This document shows, in pieces, positions 1 through 7,317 of a stretch of 32,511 nt of DNA. Positions within the stretch are counted from its first letter, which is position 1. Every line of letters starts with the position of its first letter. Under the pieces are notes generated by a model, which was given only the letters and a program-made list of their open reading frames with translations, was not told the DNA's origin and did no database searches. This DNA comes from Caryophanales bacterium UBA7057 (lineage in GTDB: Bacteria; Bacillota_I; Bacilli_A; RF39; UBA660). A program made the position numbers and the translations under genes. The DNA lies in NCBI GenBank assembly GCA_002493865.1, contig DLAC01000048.1, positions 1 through 32,511 of the forward strand, given 5' to 3'.

Positions 1-1
1 T

Positions 2-955
2 ATGAATAAATTATTTTTAATAAGAAACCCTGATATATTTCAAGGAAAAAAATATTTAGATACAAATAAAAATTATTTTGAGGGTTGGTATTTTAAGAAC
101 ACAAATAAAAAAGAAAGTATTTCCTTTATTCCTGGAATAAACATCAATGATAAACAGAAAAAAGCATTTATACAAATAATTACTGATCATACATCCTATT
201 ATGTAAACTATTCTATAGATGAATTTAAATTCAATCTTGATCCATTTTTCATTCAAATTGGAAATAATATCTTTTCAAAAAAAGGAATTCATATTGATAT
301 AAAAGAAGATTCACAACATCTTAAGATTTTGGGAAACATTAAATATTCCGACAGTAAAAACATAAAAACCAGTCTTCTAAGCCCTAATATAATGGGACCT
401 TTTTCATATATTCCCTTTATGGAATGTAACCATGCAATACTGAGTATGCGAAACAAAATACAAGGCGTAATAAATATTAATAATCATAAAATAAATTTCA
501 ATCATAAAAATAGCATTGGATATATAGAAAAAGATTGGGGAATCTCTTTTCCAAAATCATATATTTGGTGTCAAGGAAATAATTTTAAAAAATCAGATGC
601 TAGTTTTATGCTTTCAATCGCGGATATTCCTTTTAAATTTTTACACTTTAAAGGAGTGATTTGTGTTTTAATTTTAGATAACCGTGAGTTTAAATTTACG
701 ACCTATAATCACACAAAAATAATAAAATACAATATAGATAGAGGTACAGTCAATATAACATTAAAAAAGGGAAACTATTCCTTAAATATAAAATCAAAAA
801 ACAACGAGGGACTAAACCTAATTGCACCAGTAAAAGGAAAAATGGAAAAAAATATTTTGGAAAGTATTACTGCTTCAATCACCGTAACATTAAAGAGAAA
901 GGATAATATTATTTTTTCTGATACAAGCAGTAATTGCGGACTAGAGATTGTCTAA
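2..955 (+). CDS. Tocopherol cyclase-like family protein
   Basis: The 317-residue protein has the hallmarks of the tocopherol-cyclase-like (lipocalin-like) family. There is an N-terminal EGWYFKN box at about residues 27-33, a GPFSYIPFMECNH segment at 132-144, GYIEKDWG at 173-180 and WCQGNNF at 189-195. In plants the family closes the chromanol ring of vitamin E. In Bacillota without prenylquinone tocopherols the substrate is unknown, so an enzymatic tocopherol role should not be assumed. No signal peptide or membrane helix is visible. The ATG lies at base 2, so its ribosome binding site is outside the window and the true start could be further upstream. The gene converges on the minus-strand gene at 988 with only about 30 bases between. 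The family assignment is fairly secure; the function is not. Confidence 0.8.
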   Translation: MNKLFLIRNPDIFQGKKYLDTNKNYFEGWYFKNTNKKESISFIPGININDKQKKAFIQIITDHTSYYVNYSIDEFKFNLDPFFIQIGNNIFSKKGIHIDIKEDSQHLKILGNIKYSDSKNIKTSLLSPNIMGPFSYIPFMECNHAILSMRNKIQGVININNHKINFNHKNSIGYIEKDWGISFPKSYIWCQGNNFKKSDASFMLSIADIPFKFLHFKGVICVLILDNREFKFTTYNHTKIIKYNIDRGTVNITLKKGNYSLNIKSKNNEGLNLIAPVKGKMEKNILESITASITVTLKRKDNIIFSDTSSNCGLEIV

Positions 956-970
956 AATTCTTCAAATTCA

Positions 971-990
971 TAATCAAAATCATTTGATTA
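971..990. terminator. Weak AT-rich hairpin between convergent genes
   Basis: An 8-bp perfect inverted repeat, TAATCAAA / TTTGATTA, surrounds a four-base loop between two convergent genes and overlaps the stop of the minus-strand gene. It could serve both genes as a terminator. The stem is very AT-rich and has no clear T-run on either side, so this is only a candidate. Confidence 0.3.
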
Positions 991-1581
991 GTCATAAAGC
1001 GGAAATATTTTAGATAATTGTTTCAAATGATCAGAAAACATTTCATCCTCGGTTCGATCATCATCTTTTACACCTAATAATTCTTCAAGATTACAACTCT
1101 CAAGATATTCAACTATCTTAGAAAAATCATAACTATATTGTTTTGAGAGTTTTTTCATTAACTTTAAATATTTTTGATATTCCCCATTCTGATTTTTATA
1201 TTCATGCTTTACGAAACTATTTACCTCTACAATATATTTAGGGTCCATTTCCTCTTGCTTAATAGCATATTCAGGAATTGGAATGTTATAATAACTAAAC
1301 GTTTCCCCTATATCATAGAATCCGTAGCCCATTCGTTGTCTTAAAATATCATTTGGGATATTTGCGGTCATATACGCAATATATTCATCTATATGATTCA
1401 TAGATACGCGATACTTTTTAAAATAGTATTCAGCTGACTCATAATATCGAAAGAAATGAATATAAGAAGTACCTTTTTCATATCTATGTGTATTCTCGCC
1501 ACATACAACGGCTCTTCTTTCATCAATTCCTTTATAAACATTTGTAATTTCTCTAGCAGATATAATTCGGTATACTCTCAT
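988..1581 (-). CDS. Conserved-looking protein of unknown function
   Basis: The soluble 197-aa protein has no signal peptide or membrane helix. I chose the ATG at 1581 because AGGAAG (1591-1596) lies nine bases upstream; a GTG three codons earlier abuts that site and is less likely. The N-terminus (MRVYRIISAREI, then a stretch rich in Tyr, Phe and His near residues 38-55) and an alternation of YIV/PEY motifs vaguely recall small ADP-ribosyltransferase-fold or RNA-end-processing proteins. I cannot confirm that and assign no function. The C-terminal third is charged and helical. The gene has its own extended -10 promoter and is separate from the upstream kinase/PatB-remnant unit. Confidence 0.7.
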   Translation of the reverse strand: MRVYRIISAREITNVYKGIDERRAVVCGENTHRYEKGTSYIHFFRYYESAEYYFKKYRVSMNHIDEYIAYMTANIPNDILRQRMGYGFYDIGETFSYYNIPIPEYAIKQEEMDPKYIVEVNSFVKHEYKNQNGEYQKYLKLMKKLSKQYSYDFSKIVEYLESCNLEELLGVKDDDRTEDEMFSDHLKQLSKIFPLYD

Positions 1582-1637
1582 AATAGTCACCTTCCTGTTC
1601 TAGTTGATTCAAGTGAGAATCCATCTTTTGGCTCAAT

Positions 1638-1646
1638 ATTATAGCA
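1638..1646 (-). promoter_or_regulatory. Extended -10 promoter (TGCTATAAT)
   Basis: On the minus strand this reads TGCTATAAT, a full extended -10 element about 57 bases upstream of the ATG at 1581. No good -35 is visible, as often seen with extended -10 promoters. The 168 bases between 1581 and 1750 hold nothing else that I recognise. Confidence 0.5.
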
Positions 1647-1749
1647 CAAAAAGCAACATAATCATATAGATTTTAAATTCCATTAAAAAAATGATACTGG
1701 CAATTCATACCTTTATCATTTGAATTCATTCCATTTCAATATCAATAAT

Positions 1750-1926
1750 CTAAACATCTTTAAATGCTTTTTCCATCTGTTCCATCGCCCACTCTAATTT
1801 TCTTCTTGGTAAAGCAATATTTAATCTTTGAAAACATTTTCCTGTATCTCCAAACATCCTTCCATTATCTAACCAAAGTTTTGCTTGGCTTAACATTCTT
1901 TGTTCGGTTTCCTCATCAAAATTCAT
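1750..1926 (-). pseudogene. C-terminal remnant of PatB/MalY-type cystathionine beta-lyase
   Basis: This 58-residue ORF matches only the extreme C-terminus of the PLP-dependent MalY/PatB aminotransferase family. An AKLWLDNGRMFG segment is followed by GKCFQRLNIALPR and a terminal helix, where full enzymes have the G-x-MFG-x-x-G-x-x-F-x-R-(I/L)-N-x-A-x-PR signature. Full-length proteins are about 390 residues, so the PLP lysine and most of the fold are missing. The fragment still has a strong ribosome binding site (AGGAGGTG, six bases before the ATG at 1926) and an intact stop. It follows the kinase gene by 13 bases, and no other part of the enzyme is present upstream. It is most likely a deletion remnant; a retained mini-protein is possible. 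Confidence 0.65.
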
Positions 1927-1939
1927 TGATAACACCTCC

Positions 1940-2410
1940 TCAAATAGAAAATTTCTTTTTAAATTCTTCAACTTCTAAAATAATCGTTTCTATCCTTGAA
2001 TTTTCTATTTCTCTTTCTATTTTTTGTTGCATATTTTTAGCATTCATAAAATCAGTATTTCTTAAATTTGTTCTTTCTAACAACAATTCATCACTGATAT
2101 GTAAATAAACAATCAAATCACAGTCTAGTAAAACTGTACCAAACATTGGATATCCTGGTTGAATCGATATTCTTTCTCTTACCAGTTCATCCATCTTTTT
2201 TCCAATCTCTTCTGTCCAAGGGGTGCTACAAACATACTCTGTTTCTTCTTCTGAAAGTAAAGGAAAAATCTCTTCATCCATATCTAACCCAATTCCTAAA
2301 TCATGGATGATGGTTGTTTTTCCAGTACAAGTGGTACCTAATACACAGATTCTTTTATCTTGATTTTCATTAAATATTTCCATTAAATTCTCGATACTTG
2401 CATTCTTCAT
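1940..2410 (-). CDS. P-loop nucleotide/nucleoside kinase-like ATPase
   Basis: The 156-aa protein carries a Walker A loop GTTCTGKTT at residues 25-33. It also has a likely DxD/Walker-B-type strand (VLLDCDLIVYLHIS) near residue 95 and a lid-like Arg/Asn-rich region (LLERTNLRN), the layout of adenylate- and shikimate-kinase-like small P-loop kinases. The substrate cannot be read from the sequence. The start is supported by AGGAGAG six bases before the ATG, placed around the stop codon of the upstream HhH glycosylase gene (11-base gap), so the two are probably co-transcribed. Annotation pipelines would probably call it an AAA-family ATPase. Confidence 0.72.
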   Translation of the reverse strand: MKNASIENLMEIFNENQDKRICVLGTTCTGKTTIIHDLGIGLDMDEEIFPLLSEEETEYVCSTPWTEEIGKKMDELVRERISIQPGYPMFGTVLLDCDLIVYLHISDELLLERTNLRNTDFMNAKNMQQKIEREIENSRIETIILEVEEFKKKFSI

Positions 2411-2421
2411 ATCAAACTCTC

Positions 2422-3183
2422 CTACATCTTCGTTTTACATTCTTCTTGAATTGGACATTCGAAACATCGTTTTTTGAAACATAGACGATTTCCGATAGAC
2501 CACAGATATTTATCAATATCACATGCAGATACCCCTCTACTTTTAGCAGCTTGAATCCAAGTAGTTCCTAATAATTTTAATTCCTTTGGATTCAATTGTT
2601 CTTTATCTACAATTCCATTTAAATAACTGATTTCAACATCATGGCGATCAATTGGAATATCATCTAGTTCATCAGTAAAGTGACACATTCCAGATTCATA
2701 GATGAGTCGAAGTAATAATCCACCTGTTTTCTGTCCATACCCTTTGATACCCATAATAAAATGATATAACTCTTTATAAGATGAAAGGGAACAAATTTTT
2801 TGTTTTAATTGATTATCAGGATAGTTCCTATTTAAAAATATAGATAAGTCTAGCCACTTTTTTAAAGCAATATTTGGATATCTAGGATGAATATTTTCTT
2901 TGATTATTTCAAGTAACTTTTCTGAATCATTTTTATAATTTTTTACAACATAGTATGGATCAAATATATCCTTGTATTTTTGATATGTATGAATTAAATT
3001 CGAGTGATAAGTAGAAGAACGCATACCATAGTCAAGTAAACAGGAATAGAAAATATAAGTAACATAATCACTACTACTAATTTCTATATGACTAGGTATT
3101 TCTACATTCGCAGCTTCATCTGAGGACCTAAAATACTTTTTCATTTTTTCTACACAAAGTGTAGCCTTATCTATATCAAACAT
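2422..3183 (-). CDS. HhH-GPD DNA glycosylase with Fe-S cluster (endonuclease III-like)
   Basis: The 253-aa protein has a helix-hairpin-helix (GIKGYGQKTGG, residues 145-155) followed by the catalytic aspartate in IPIDRHDVE (D179). Lys152 sits at the position of the lyase lysine of endonuclease III. Four cysteines at 235, 240, 243 and 249 (C-x4-C-x2-C-x5-C) form a C-terminal iron-sulfur loop; classical Nth has x6 in the first gap, so the loop is two residues shorter. The protein would excise damaged bases from DNA and may nick by beta-elimination if Lys152 is functional. The Shine-Dalgarno GGAAGG is rather far (12 bases) from the ATG, with no better in-frame start. It lies in a unit with a P-loop kinase and a CYTH protein. 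The lesion specificity is unknown. Confidence 0.85.
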   Translation of the reverse strand: MFDIDKATLCVEKMKKYFRSSDEAANVEIPSHIEISSSDYVTYIFYSCLLDYGMRSSTYHSNLIHTYQKYKDIFDPYYVVKNYKNDSEKLLEIIKENIHPRYPNIALKKWLDLSIFLNRNYPDNQLKQKICSLSSYKELYHFIMGIKGYGQKTGGLLLRLIYESGMCHFTDELDDIPIDRHDVEISYLNGIVDKEQLNPKELKLLGTTWIQAAKSRGVSACDIDKYLWSIGNRLCFKKRCFECPIQEECKTKM

Positions 3184-3226
3184 ATCATCATCAAACCTTC
3201 CAATGATTGACTTAAATTATAGTCAT

Positions 3227-3790
3227 CTACATACCCTTTTTCTCAAATAACATATATCCATAACCTTTATATGATTGCATTTCTTTTTTTAAGTTAAATT
3301 CCTTGATTAATTTATCTCTTGATTCTATTGCTTGATTGATATTTTTTTCTGAACCAATCAGCTCTATTTCAATAAAGTAACCCAAATCTTTTACATCGTC
3401 TAATGACACTTCCAATAGATTATTAAAAATATATTTTTTTCTTTTTTTAATTAAAGTAAATGCTTCCTCTATTCTTAAATCTTCTAATATTTGTTTAAAC
3501 ATTGGGACATCATTTATTTCCATTTCATGTTCAATACAATAAGAATCAGCTTTATCCGTTTTACCGATGAACTTTTTATAATTTAAAATATTTTTACCAC
3601 CGACTTTTCGAATTCTTAATGATTCATTATTTATCTTTCCACCAAAAAACGGACAAAAGATAGGCGAAAAATAGATATCATGTTGTACTTCTTCGCTATA
3701 AGTATAACCATTCTTTTTAAAATAATTTTCTATTTTTTGATATAAATTTTTATCTATTATATATTTAGATTCTATTTCTATATTTTTCAT
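3227..3790 (-). CDS. CYTH-domain protein (CyaB-like / triphosphate tunnel metalloenzyme)
   Basis: The protein opens with the CYTH signature E-x-E-x-K (E5, E7, K9 in IEIESK). Tunnel residues follow: the basic strand SLRIRK near 58-63, NYKK near 71, and the acidic strands EHEMEIND, LEVSLDDVKDLG and FIEIEL. The 187-aa length fits class IV adenylate cyclase CyaB and related tripolyphosphatases or thiamine-triphosphatases. The family binds triphosphate substrates with divalent metal inside a beta-barrel tunnel. Which substrate applies here is not decidable from sequence; CyaB-named homologs in Bacillota are mostly uncharacterised. The start is supported by GGAG eight bases upstream. It sits between a small orphan and the HhH glycosylase gene with short gaps. 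Confidence 0.85.
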   Translation of the reverse strand: MKNIEIESKYIIDKNLYQKIENYFKKNGYTYSEEVQHDIYFSPIFCPFFGGKINNESLRIRKVGGKNILNYKKFIGKTDKADSYCIEHEMEINDVPMFKQILEDLRIEEAFTLIKKRKKYIFNNLLEVSLDDVKDLGYFIEIELIGSEKNINQAIESRDKLIKEFNLKKEMQSYKGYGYMLFEKKGM

Positions 3791-3828
3791 AAAATTATCT
3801 CCAACTTCAATAACTAACTATAATATAA

Positions 3829-4095
3829 TTAAACCTTACTGTATAACTCAAAATTTTCAGCAAATTCCTCTAAATCATCAATTATAAACAAATCACTACT
3901 CCAATTTCCTGGCCATACTGCATAGATTTTTGTTATCCCTTGTTCCGCTCTTTTTAGAGCCTCCAAAACATTTTCCAGATCACACTTATTTTTATGTAGA
4001 ATACGCTTCACATTGCCTTTTTCATCTACTTCAAAATAACATACAGTTCCCATTCTATATGGAAAGTTTCCTGCTTTCTTTGCACTTCTTATCAT
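3829..4095 (-). CDS. Small protein of unknown function (88 aa)
   Basis: I do not recognise this 88-residue soluble protein. A basic N-terminus is followed by a beta-rich middle (GTVCYFEVDEKGNVKRIL), a helix and a distinctive IYAVWPGNWSSDLFIIDD segment at about 57-74. It has no signal peptide, membrane helix or cysteine motif. AGGAGA lies seven bases before the ATG, which supports it as a real gene. The 21-base gap to the upstream serine hydrolase and the 38-base gap to the CYTH gene put it inside the minus-strand unit that starts near 5130. Confidence 0.7.
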   Translation of the reverse strand: MIRSAKKAGNFPYRMGTVCYFEVDEKGNVKRILHKNKCDLENVLEALKRAEQGITKIYAVWPGNWSSDLFIIDDLEEFAENFELYSKV

Positions 4096-4116
4096 ACTAC
4101 ATTCTCCTATAACTTA

Positions 4117-5052
4117 TTAAATTAAATTTCTAAATACTTCTGTAACATACTTCATTTCTTTGGTAGAAGCCATAATTGTAATTAAAAGATTCTTCTCTTT
4201 ATTTATGATTATATATTGACCATTGGAACCATCTCTAAAAAGGAATCCATCTCTCGAAATAAATATAAAATAGCCAATACCTACCTTTGGAAAGACTCTT
4301 TCCTTTTTATATGCTTCAGGAGTTTCTAACTGCATTTGACACATTTCATTCATCCATTTTTCGGGAATAATTTGTTCTCCTTGATATTTACCATCATTTA
4401 ATAACAACAATCCTATTTTATGAAAATCAGTATGTGTTAAATATAGCCCCGTCGCAGCAGGACAATAAACTCCATAATTATCCCATCTATAATTAGTAAT
4501 CCCCACTCTTTTAAAAATCTTTTCATGAATGAAATCTGATAGATTCATTCCAAATGTTTCTTGAAAAAATACGGATATCAGGAATGGTTCTACATTATTA
4601 TAGGCAAACCTTTTCCCAACCTCAAATGGAATATCATAATTTAAAGCATAATCTAACAATTGATTTTTATCGATATCTTCAATATATCTCTCTGACATCA
4701 TTTGACTCTCATAACCTGTTGTATGCATAAGCAAATTTCTAATGGTCCACTTCTTTATTTTTTCTAAATTATCGAAATTTTTAATCTCCACCAAATCCTT
4801 GATTGACGGATAAACTAAAGTATCTAATGAAAGAGGAACGCCATTTACTAAGAGACCTTCATCGATTGCAATTCCTACTGCCATCGTGACTAATACTTTA
4901 GAACAACTTCTTAATTCATGTAAACTTTCCTCTTTATAAAAAACTTTATCTAACTTTCCATTTTGTTCTAAAAATATGCTATCAATATTAAGTTCAGGAA
5001 CTTTCTTTGAAAGAACAGAAATATTATTACTAATGTCTTGTATGTTTACCAT
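4117..5052 (-). CDS. Serine hydrolase, beta-lactamase/penicillin-binding class C family
   Basis: The 311-aa protein has the two key motifs of the class C beta-lactamase/DD-peptidase fold: S49-C-S-K52 (SxxK nucleophile and base) and Y151-N-N153 (YxN). An LLMHTTGY segment lies near 108-114. The third motif (KTG) appears to be replaced by the RDGSNGQY region near the C-terminus. There is no signal peptide or lipobox, so the enzyme looks cytoplasmic and is more likely an esterase or peptidase-type hydrolase than a beta-lactamase. The ribosome binding site GGAGGG is well placed. It is the first gene of a minus-strand unit that continues through the CYTH, HhH glycosylase and kinase genes. Confidence 0.85.
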   Translation of the reverse strand: MVNIQDISNNISVLSKKVPELNIDSIFLEQNGKLDKVFYKEESLHELRSCSKVLVTMAVGIAIDEGLLVNGVPLSLDTLVYPSIKDLVEIKNFDNLEKIKKWTIRNLLMHTTGYESQMMSERYIEDIDKNQLLDYALNYDIPFEVGKRFAYNNVEPFLISVFFQETFGMNLSDFIHEKIFKRVGITNYRWDNYGVYCPAATGLYLTHTDFHKIGLLLLNDGKYQGEQIIPEKWMNEMCQMQLETPEAYKKERVFPKVGIGYFIFISRDGFLFRDGSNGQYIIINKEKNLLITIMASTKEMKYVTEVFRNLI

Positions 5053-5128
5053 ATTGTACCCTCCACCATAAAATAATGTGTATTATATTCTTATTTCGTT
5101 GTTACAAATTGAATTGCTTTTTTTCTAT

Positions 5129-5137
5129 ATTATAGCA
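5129..5137 (-). promoter_or_regulatory. Extended -10 promoter (TGCTATAAT) for the serine hydrolase unit
   Basis: The minus strand reads TGCTATAAT about 77 bases upstream of the ATG at 5052. It would drive the unit running from the serine hydrolase down to the PatB remnant. Confidence 0.5.
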
Positions 5138-5177
5138 TATCCATCATCTTATTACTTACAAATAAGTAAAAATCATG

Positions 5178-5183
5178 TATAAT
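5178..5183 (+). promoter_or_regulatory. -10 box TATAAT for the HIT gene
   Basis: TATAAT, preceded directly by TG, lies 32 bases before the ATG at 5216, and a strong AAGGAGG site lies between. TTACAA about 16 bases further upstream is a weak -35. It is back to back with the minus-strand promoter at 5129-5137. Confidence 0.5.
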
Positions 5184-5215
5184 AAAATAGAATAAAAATT
5201 AAGGAGGAATCATTT

Positions 5216-5635
5216 ATGTATGAATTTGCAGGTAGATTTAATCGACAAGATTTAATAATTAAAGAATTTGATTACTGGGTTTTACTATTAAGACCAGTCC
5301 CAGTTACGATTGGAAGTTGTATTATTCTTTTGAAACGAAAATGCCCTTCTCTAGCTGAAGTCACAAAAGATGAAATGGCAGAATTTAGTGAAGTTTGCAA
5401 ATTATTTGAGGAAAGATGTAAATCATTATATAATGCAGTAAAGTTTAACTATCACGCTAATATGATGAAAGAAAACTTCGTTCACTTCCATGCCATTCCT
5501 AGATATGACAAGGAATTTGAAAGGTATGGAATCAAGTGGATTGATAGAGAGTGGCCTGCTGGTGTTGCCATGTATAAAACAGAAGTATCAGAAGAAGTCT
5601 TACAAGAAATTAAAAAAGATTTTATAGGAGAGTAG
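5216..5635 (+). CDS. HIT-superfamily protein
   Basis: The 139-aa protein has the C-terminal HIT-type segment F88-V-H90-F-H92-A-I-P-R. The second and third histidines of the H-x-H-x-H triad are present, and the middle one is the nucleophile in Fhit-type enzymes. The first is a phenylalanine. HIT proteins hydrolyse or transfer nucleotidyl groups, such as dinucleoside polyphosphates or AMP conjugates. The length and the strands before the motif fit the family. AAGGAGG lies just before the ATG. Its stop is six bases before the next gene, whose Shine-Dalgarno overlaps its end, so the two are co-transcribed. The exact substrate is unknown. Confidence 0.78.
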   Translation: MYEFAGRFNRQDLIIKEFDYWVLLLRPVPVTIGSCIILLKRKCPSLAEVTKDEMAEFSEVCKLFEERCKSLYNAVKFNYHANMMKENFVHFHAIPRYDKEFERYGIKWIDREWPAGVAMYKTEVSEEVLQEIKKDFIGE

Positions 5636-5641
5636 CATTTT

Positions 5642-5985
5642 ATGGAAAGAACTACTGTAGAACATTGGTTAGATAGTTTAAAGGAATACTGGTTTCAAAA
5701 GGAGCCAGAAAAGGCATCATCCCTATTTCAAAAAACAATCTTTTATCAAGAAACACCCTTTGATGAACCATATACTGCTTATGAAGAAATCCAAAATGAA
5801 TGGAAGCATATCAAAGATCAAGAGATTAAAAAATTGAATTTAAAATTTTAGCAATCGAAGGACAAACTGCAATTGTCGAATGGATTTTTGAAAGGGATAT
5901 TCAAGAATTCAATGGAATTTATGAAATTAAGTTTAATAAGGATGGAGATTGCATTTCCTTCAGAAGCTGGGAAATGGAAAAATAA
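5642..5985 (+). CDS. NTF2/SnoaL-like protein interrupted by a -1 frameshift
   Basis: Frame 0 runs from 5642 to a stop at 5849-5851 and gives 69 aa. Re-reading from base 5845 in the -1 frame continues for 46 more codons to TAA at 5983-5985, starting ILAIEGQTAIVEW and ending FRSWEMEK. Together they make a 114-aa protein with the layout of an NTF2/SnoaL-like fold: an N-terminal helix with FW-type residues, then strands with VEW and SFRSWE. The junction coincides with T TTA AAA at 5839-5845. So the gene is a recent one-base deletion, an assembly error in an A-run, or a programmed -1 frameshift. AGGAG lies ahead of the ATG. The role is unknown; such proteins are often small enzymes or ligand binders. 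Confidence 0.6.
5839..5845 (+). other. Putative -1 slippery heptamer T TTA AAA
   Basis: The frame-0 codons AAT TTA AAA TTT TAG contain the canonical X XXY YYZ pattern (U UUA AAA), and the stop lies one codon after it. The -1 frame after slippage (ATT TTA GCA ATC) is the one that restores the SnoaL-like C-terminus. I see no convincing downstream stem or pseudoknot nearby, so a plain indel in the A-run is at least as likely. Confidence 0.35.
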
Positions 5986-6010
5986 ATAGATAAAAATCTT
6001 AAAGAATATG

Positions 6011-6035
6011 AAAGAGGCCAACTAAGTTGACCTTT
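6011..6035. terminator. Bidirectional intrinsic terminator
   Basis: A hairpin GGCCAACT / AGTTGACC with one mismatch is flanked by AAAG and a TTTT run. It lies between the convergent SnoaL-like gene and the MBL hydrolase gene and could serve both. Confidence 0.6.
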
Positions 6036-6062
6036 TATTTTGGAAGAAATTAACTTCTCCCA

Positions 6063-6827
6063 TTACTCTATCTCTAGTATAAGTTTTTTTCCTTCCTCGG
6101 CTAATTCCACATTTTTGAAATTTTCTTTTGCTTCTTCTAAATATAAATTTCTGTCCTCCTCTGGCCAAAAATGTGTGAGTAATAGTTTAGAAACATTCGA
6201 TAAAGAGGCAACTCTTCCAGCATCATAACCCGTTAAATGCGTCGTTAAATTTCTATGATGTTTTCTTAAAAGAGAACTTTCAGAAATAAGTAAATCCGCA
6301 TCCTTACAAAAATCAATGATTCCTTCTAAGTTTGTAGTTCCAATATCAGAGGTATAGACAATTTTTTTCTGATTCACCTCTAACTTGATCATATAACTTT
6401 CGATTCCATGGGAATGGTTATCATAAAAAGAAACTTTCATTCCACCAATATCATACACTTTATTTTCATCTATATCTTGGTAAATAGAGTAAGACTCTGG
6501 ATTCGAAGTAATCATCCTTTTTCTTCCATTATACTCTTTCTTTGGTAAATAAACATTGATTTTATTATCTAATAAACCCAAGTTATGATAACAAAAAGCA
6601 GTAGATTCAATAGAGCCTAAATCACCAAAATGGTCTTCATGATAATGTGTAATCAAGATATGCAGATGCTCTAAAACTTCTGGAAACTTTAATAAATTTG
6701 TAATTCCATTCCCACAATCTAGTAAGATTTTTTCATTTTCAAATTCTACTAAAAATCCTGGACAATTTCTCCTGAGATTGCAATGTGGAGATATGGTTCC
6801 AAGAGGTGTAATCATTAATTTTTTCAT
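6063..6827 (-). CDS. MBL-fold metallohydrolase (RNase Z/ElaC-like)
   Basis: The 254-aa protein has the metallo-beta-lactamase metal motif H61-Y-H63-E-D65-H66 in THYHEDHFGDL, a SDIG strand with the bridging Asp near 166, and a THFWPEED motif near 218 supplying the last His. The opening (PLGTISP, then LLDCGNGI) is the usual beta-sandwich entry of the RNase Z/arylsulfatase-like subgroup. RNase Z matures tRNA 3' ends, but the length and lack of a clear exosite arm leave the substrate open. It starts two bases after the coaD stop, with only a weak GGGAA site, so translational coupling to coaD is likely. It is the last gene before the terminator at 6011-6035. Confidence 0.85.
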   Translation of the reverse strand: MKKLMITPLGTISPHCNLRRNCPGFLVEFENEKILLDCGNGITNLLKFPEVLEHLHILITHYHEDHFGDLGSIESTAFCYHNLGLLDNKINVYLPKKEYNGRKRMITSNPESYSIYQDIDENKVYDIGGMKVSFYDNHSHGIESYMIKLEVNQKKIVYTSDIGTTNLEGIIDFCKDADLLISESSLLRKHHRNLTTHLTGYDAGRVASLSNVSKLLLTHFWPEEDRNLYLEEAKENFKNVELAEEGKKLILEIE

Positions 6828-6828
6828 G

Positions 6829-7317
6829 TTAGTTTCCCATTCTCTTCATTAACATTTTTTCATTCACGAGTGGATCTACATATCTACTAATATCTTTTTC
6901 TAGGTCAAATACTTCTTTTACCATAGAAGATGAAATAAATTGATATTCTTTGTCTGCAAATAAAAGAATTGTATTGACTTCTCCATTTGATATTTCTCTA
7001 TTTGCCATAGTTAATTCCACTTCATGCTCATAGTCACTAATTCCTCTAATTCCACGAATAATGCTTTTACATCCATGTAATAATGCCAAATCAGCTGCAG
7101 CACCTCCACCTAGAACTACTTTAATATTATCCCGTTCTTTATATAATTCTTTTACGATTTCGAGTCTTTCTTCTAAAGTAAAGAAACCTACATTTTTACT
7201 TTTGTTTTGTAAAACTGCGATTACTACTTCATCGAATAATTCACTTGCTTGTTCTACAATATTCATATGCCCTTTTGTTATCGGGTCAAAACTCCCTGGA
7301 TATAATACTTTTTTCAT
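6829..7317 (-). CDS. coaD: Phosphopantetheine adenylyltransferase
   Basis: CoaD transfers AMP from ATP to 4'-phosphopantetheine, the penultimate step of coenzyme A synthesis in the cytosol. The 162-aa length is typical. The nucleotidyltransferase motif T14-K-G-H17 follows the YPGSFDP strand. RGIRGISDYEHE (R88-E99) and ISSSMVKE (128-135) are the other family signatures. The ATG overlaps the coaE stop by four bases (ATGA), and the MBL gene follows after one base. Having the last two CoA steps adjacent and overlapping fits coordinated translation. I am confident of this assignment. Confidence 0.97.
   Translation of the reverse strand: MKKVLYPGSFDPITKGHMNIVEQASELFDEVVIAVLQNKSKNVGFFTLEERLEIVKELYKERDNIKVVLGGGAAADLALLHGCKSIIRGIRGISDYEHEVELTMANREISNGEVNTILLFADKEYQFISSSMVKEVFDLEKDISRYVDPLVNEKMLMKRMGN

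Noticed and set aside
988..1581. ADP-ribosyltransferase toxin
   Set aside because: Only a loose resemblance in strand pattern; no R-S-E or H-Y-E catalytic set can be placed with confidence.
1582..1749. Possible small RNA or further PatB remnant in the gap
   Set aside because: Apart from the extended -10, no hairpin with T-run and no PatB-like reading frame is visible.
1764..2108. 114-aa plus-strand ORF opposite the kinase and PatB remnant
   Set aside because: It is antisense to two recognisable protein sequences and has the Phe/Leu/Ser-rich composition of a shadow frame.
4117..5052. Calling the serine hydrolase a beta-lactamase resistance gene
   Set aside because: SxxK and YxN are present, but there is no signal peptide and no clear KTG, so resistance is not supported.
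5839..5845. Firm call of programmed frameshifting
   Set aside because: The heptamer is canonical, but no downstream stimulatory structure is evident and AT-rich DNA makes such heptamers common; kept only as a candidate.
6040..6228. 62-aa plus-strand ORF opposite the MBL gene
   Set aside because: It lies wholly antisense to a well-supported gene, is low-complexity Ser/Phe-rich, and has no ribosome binding site.
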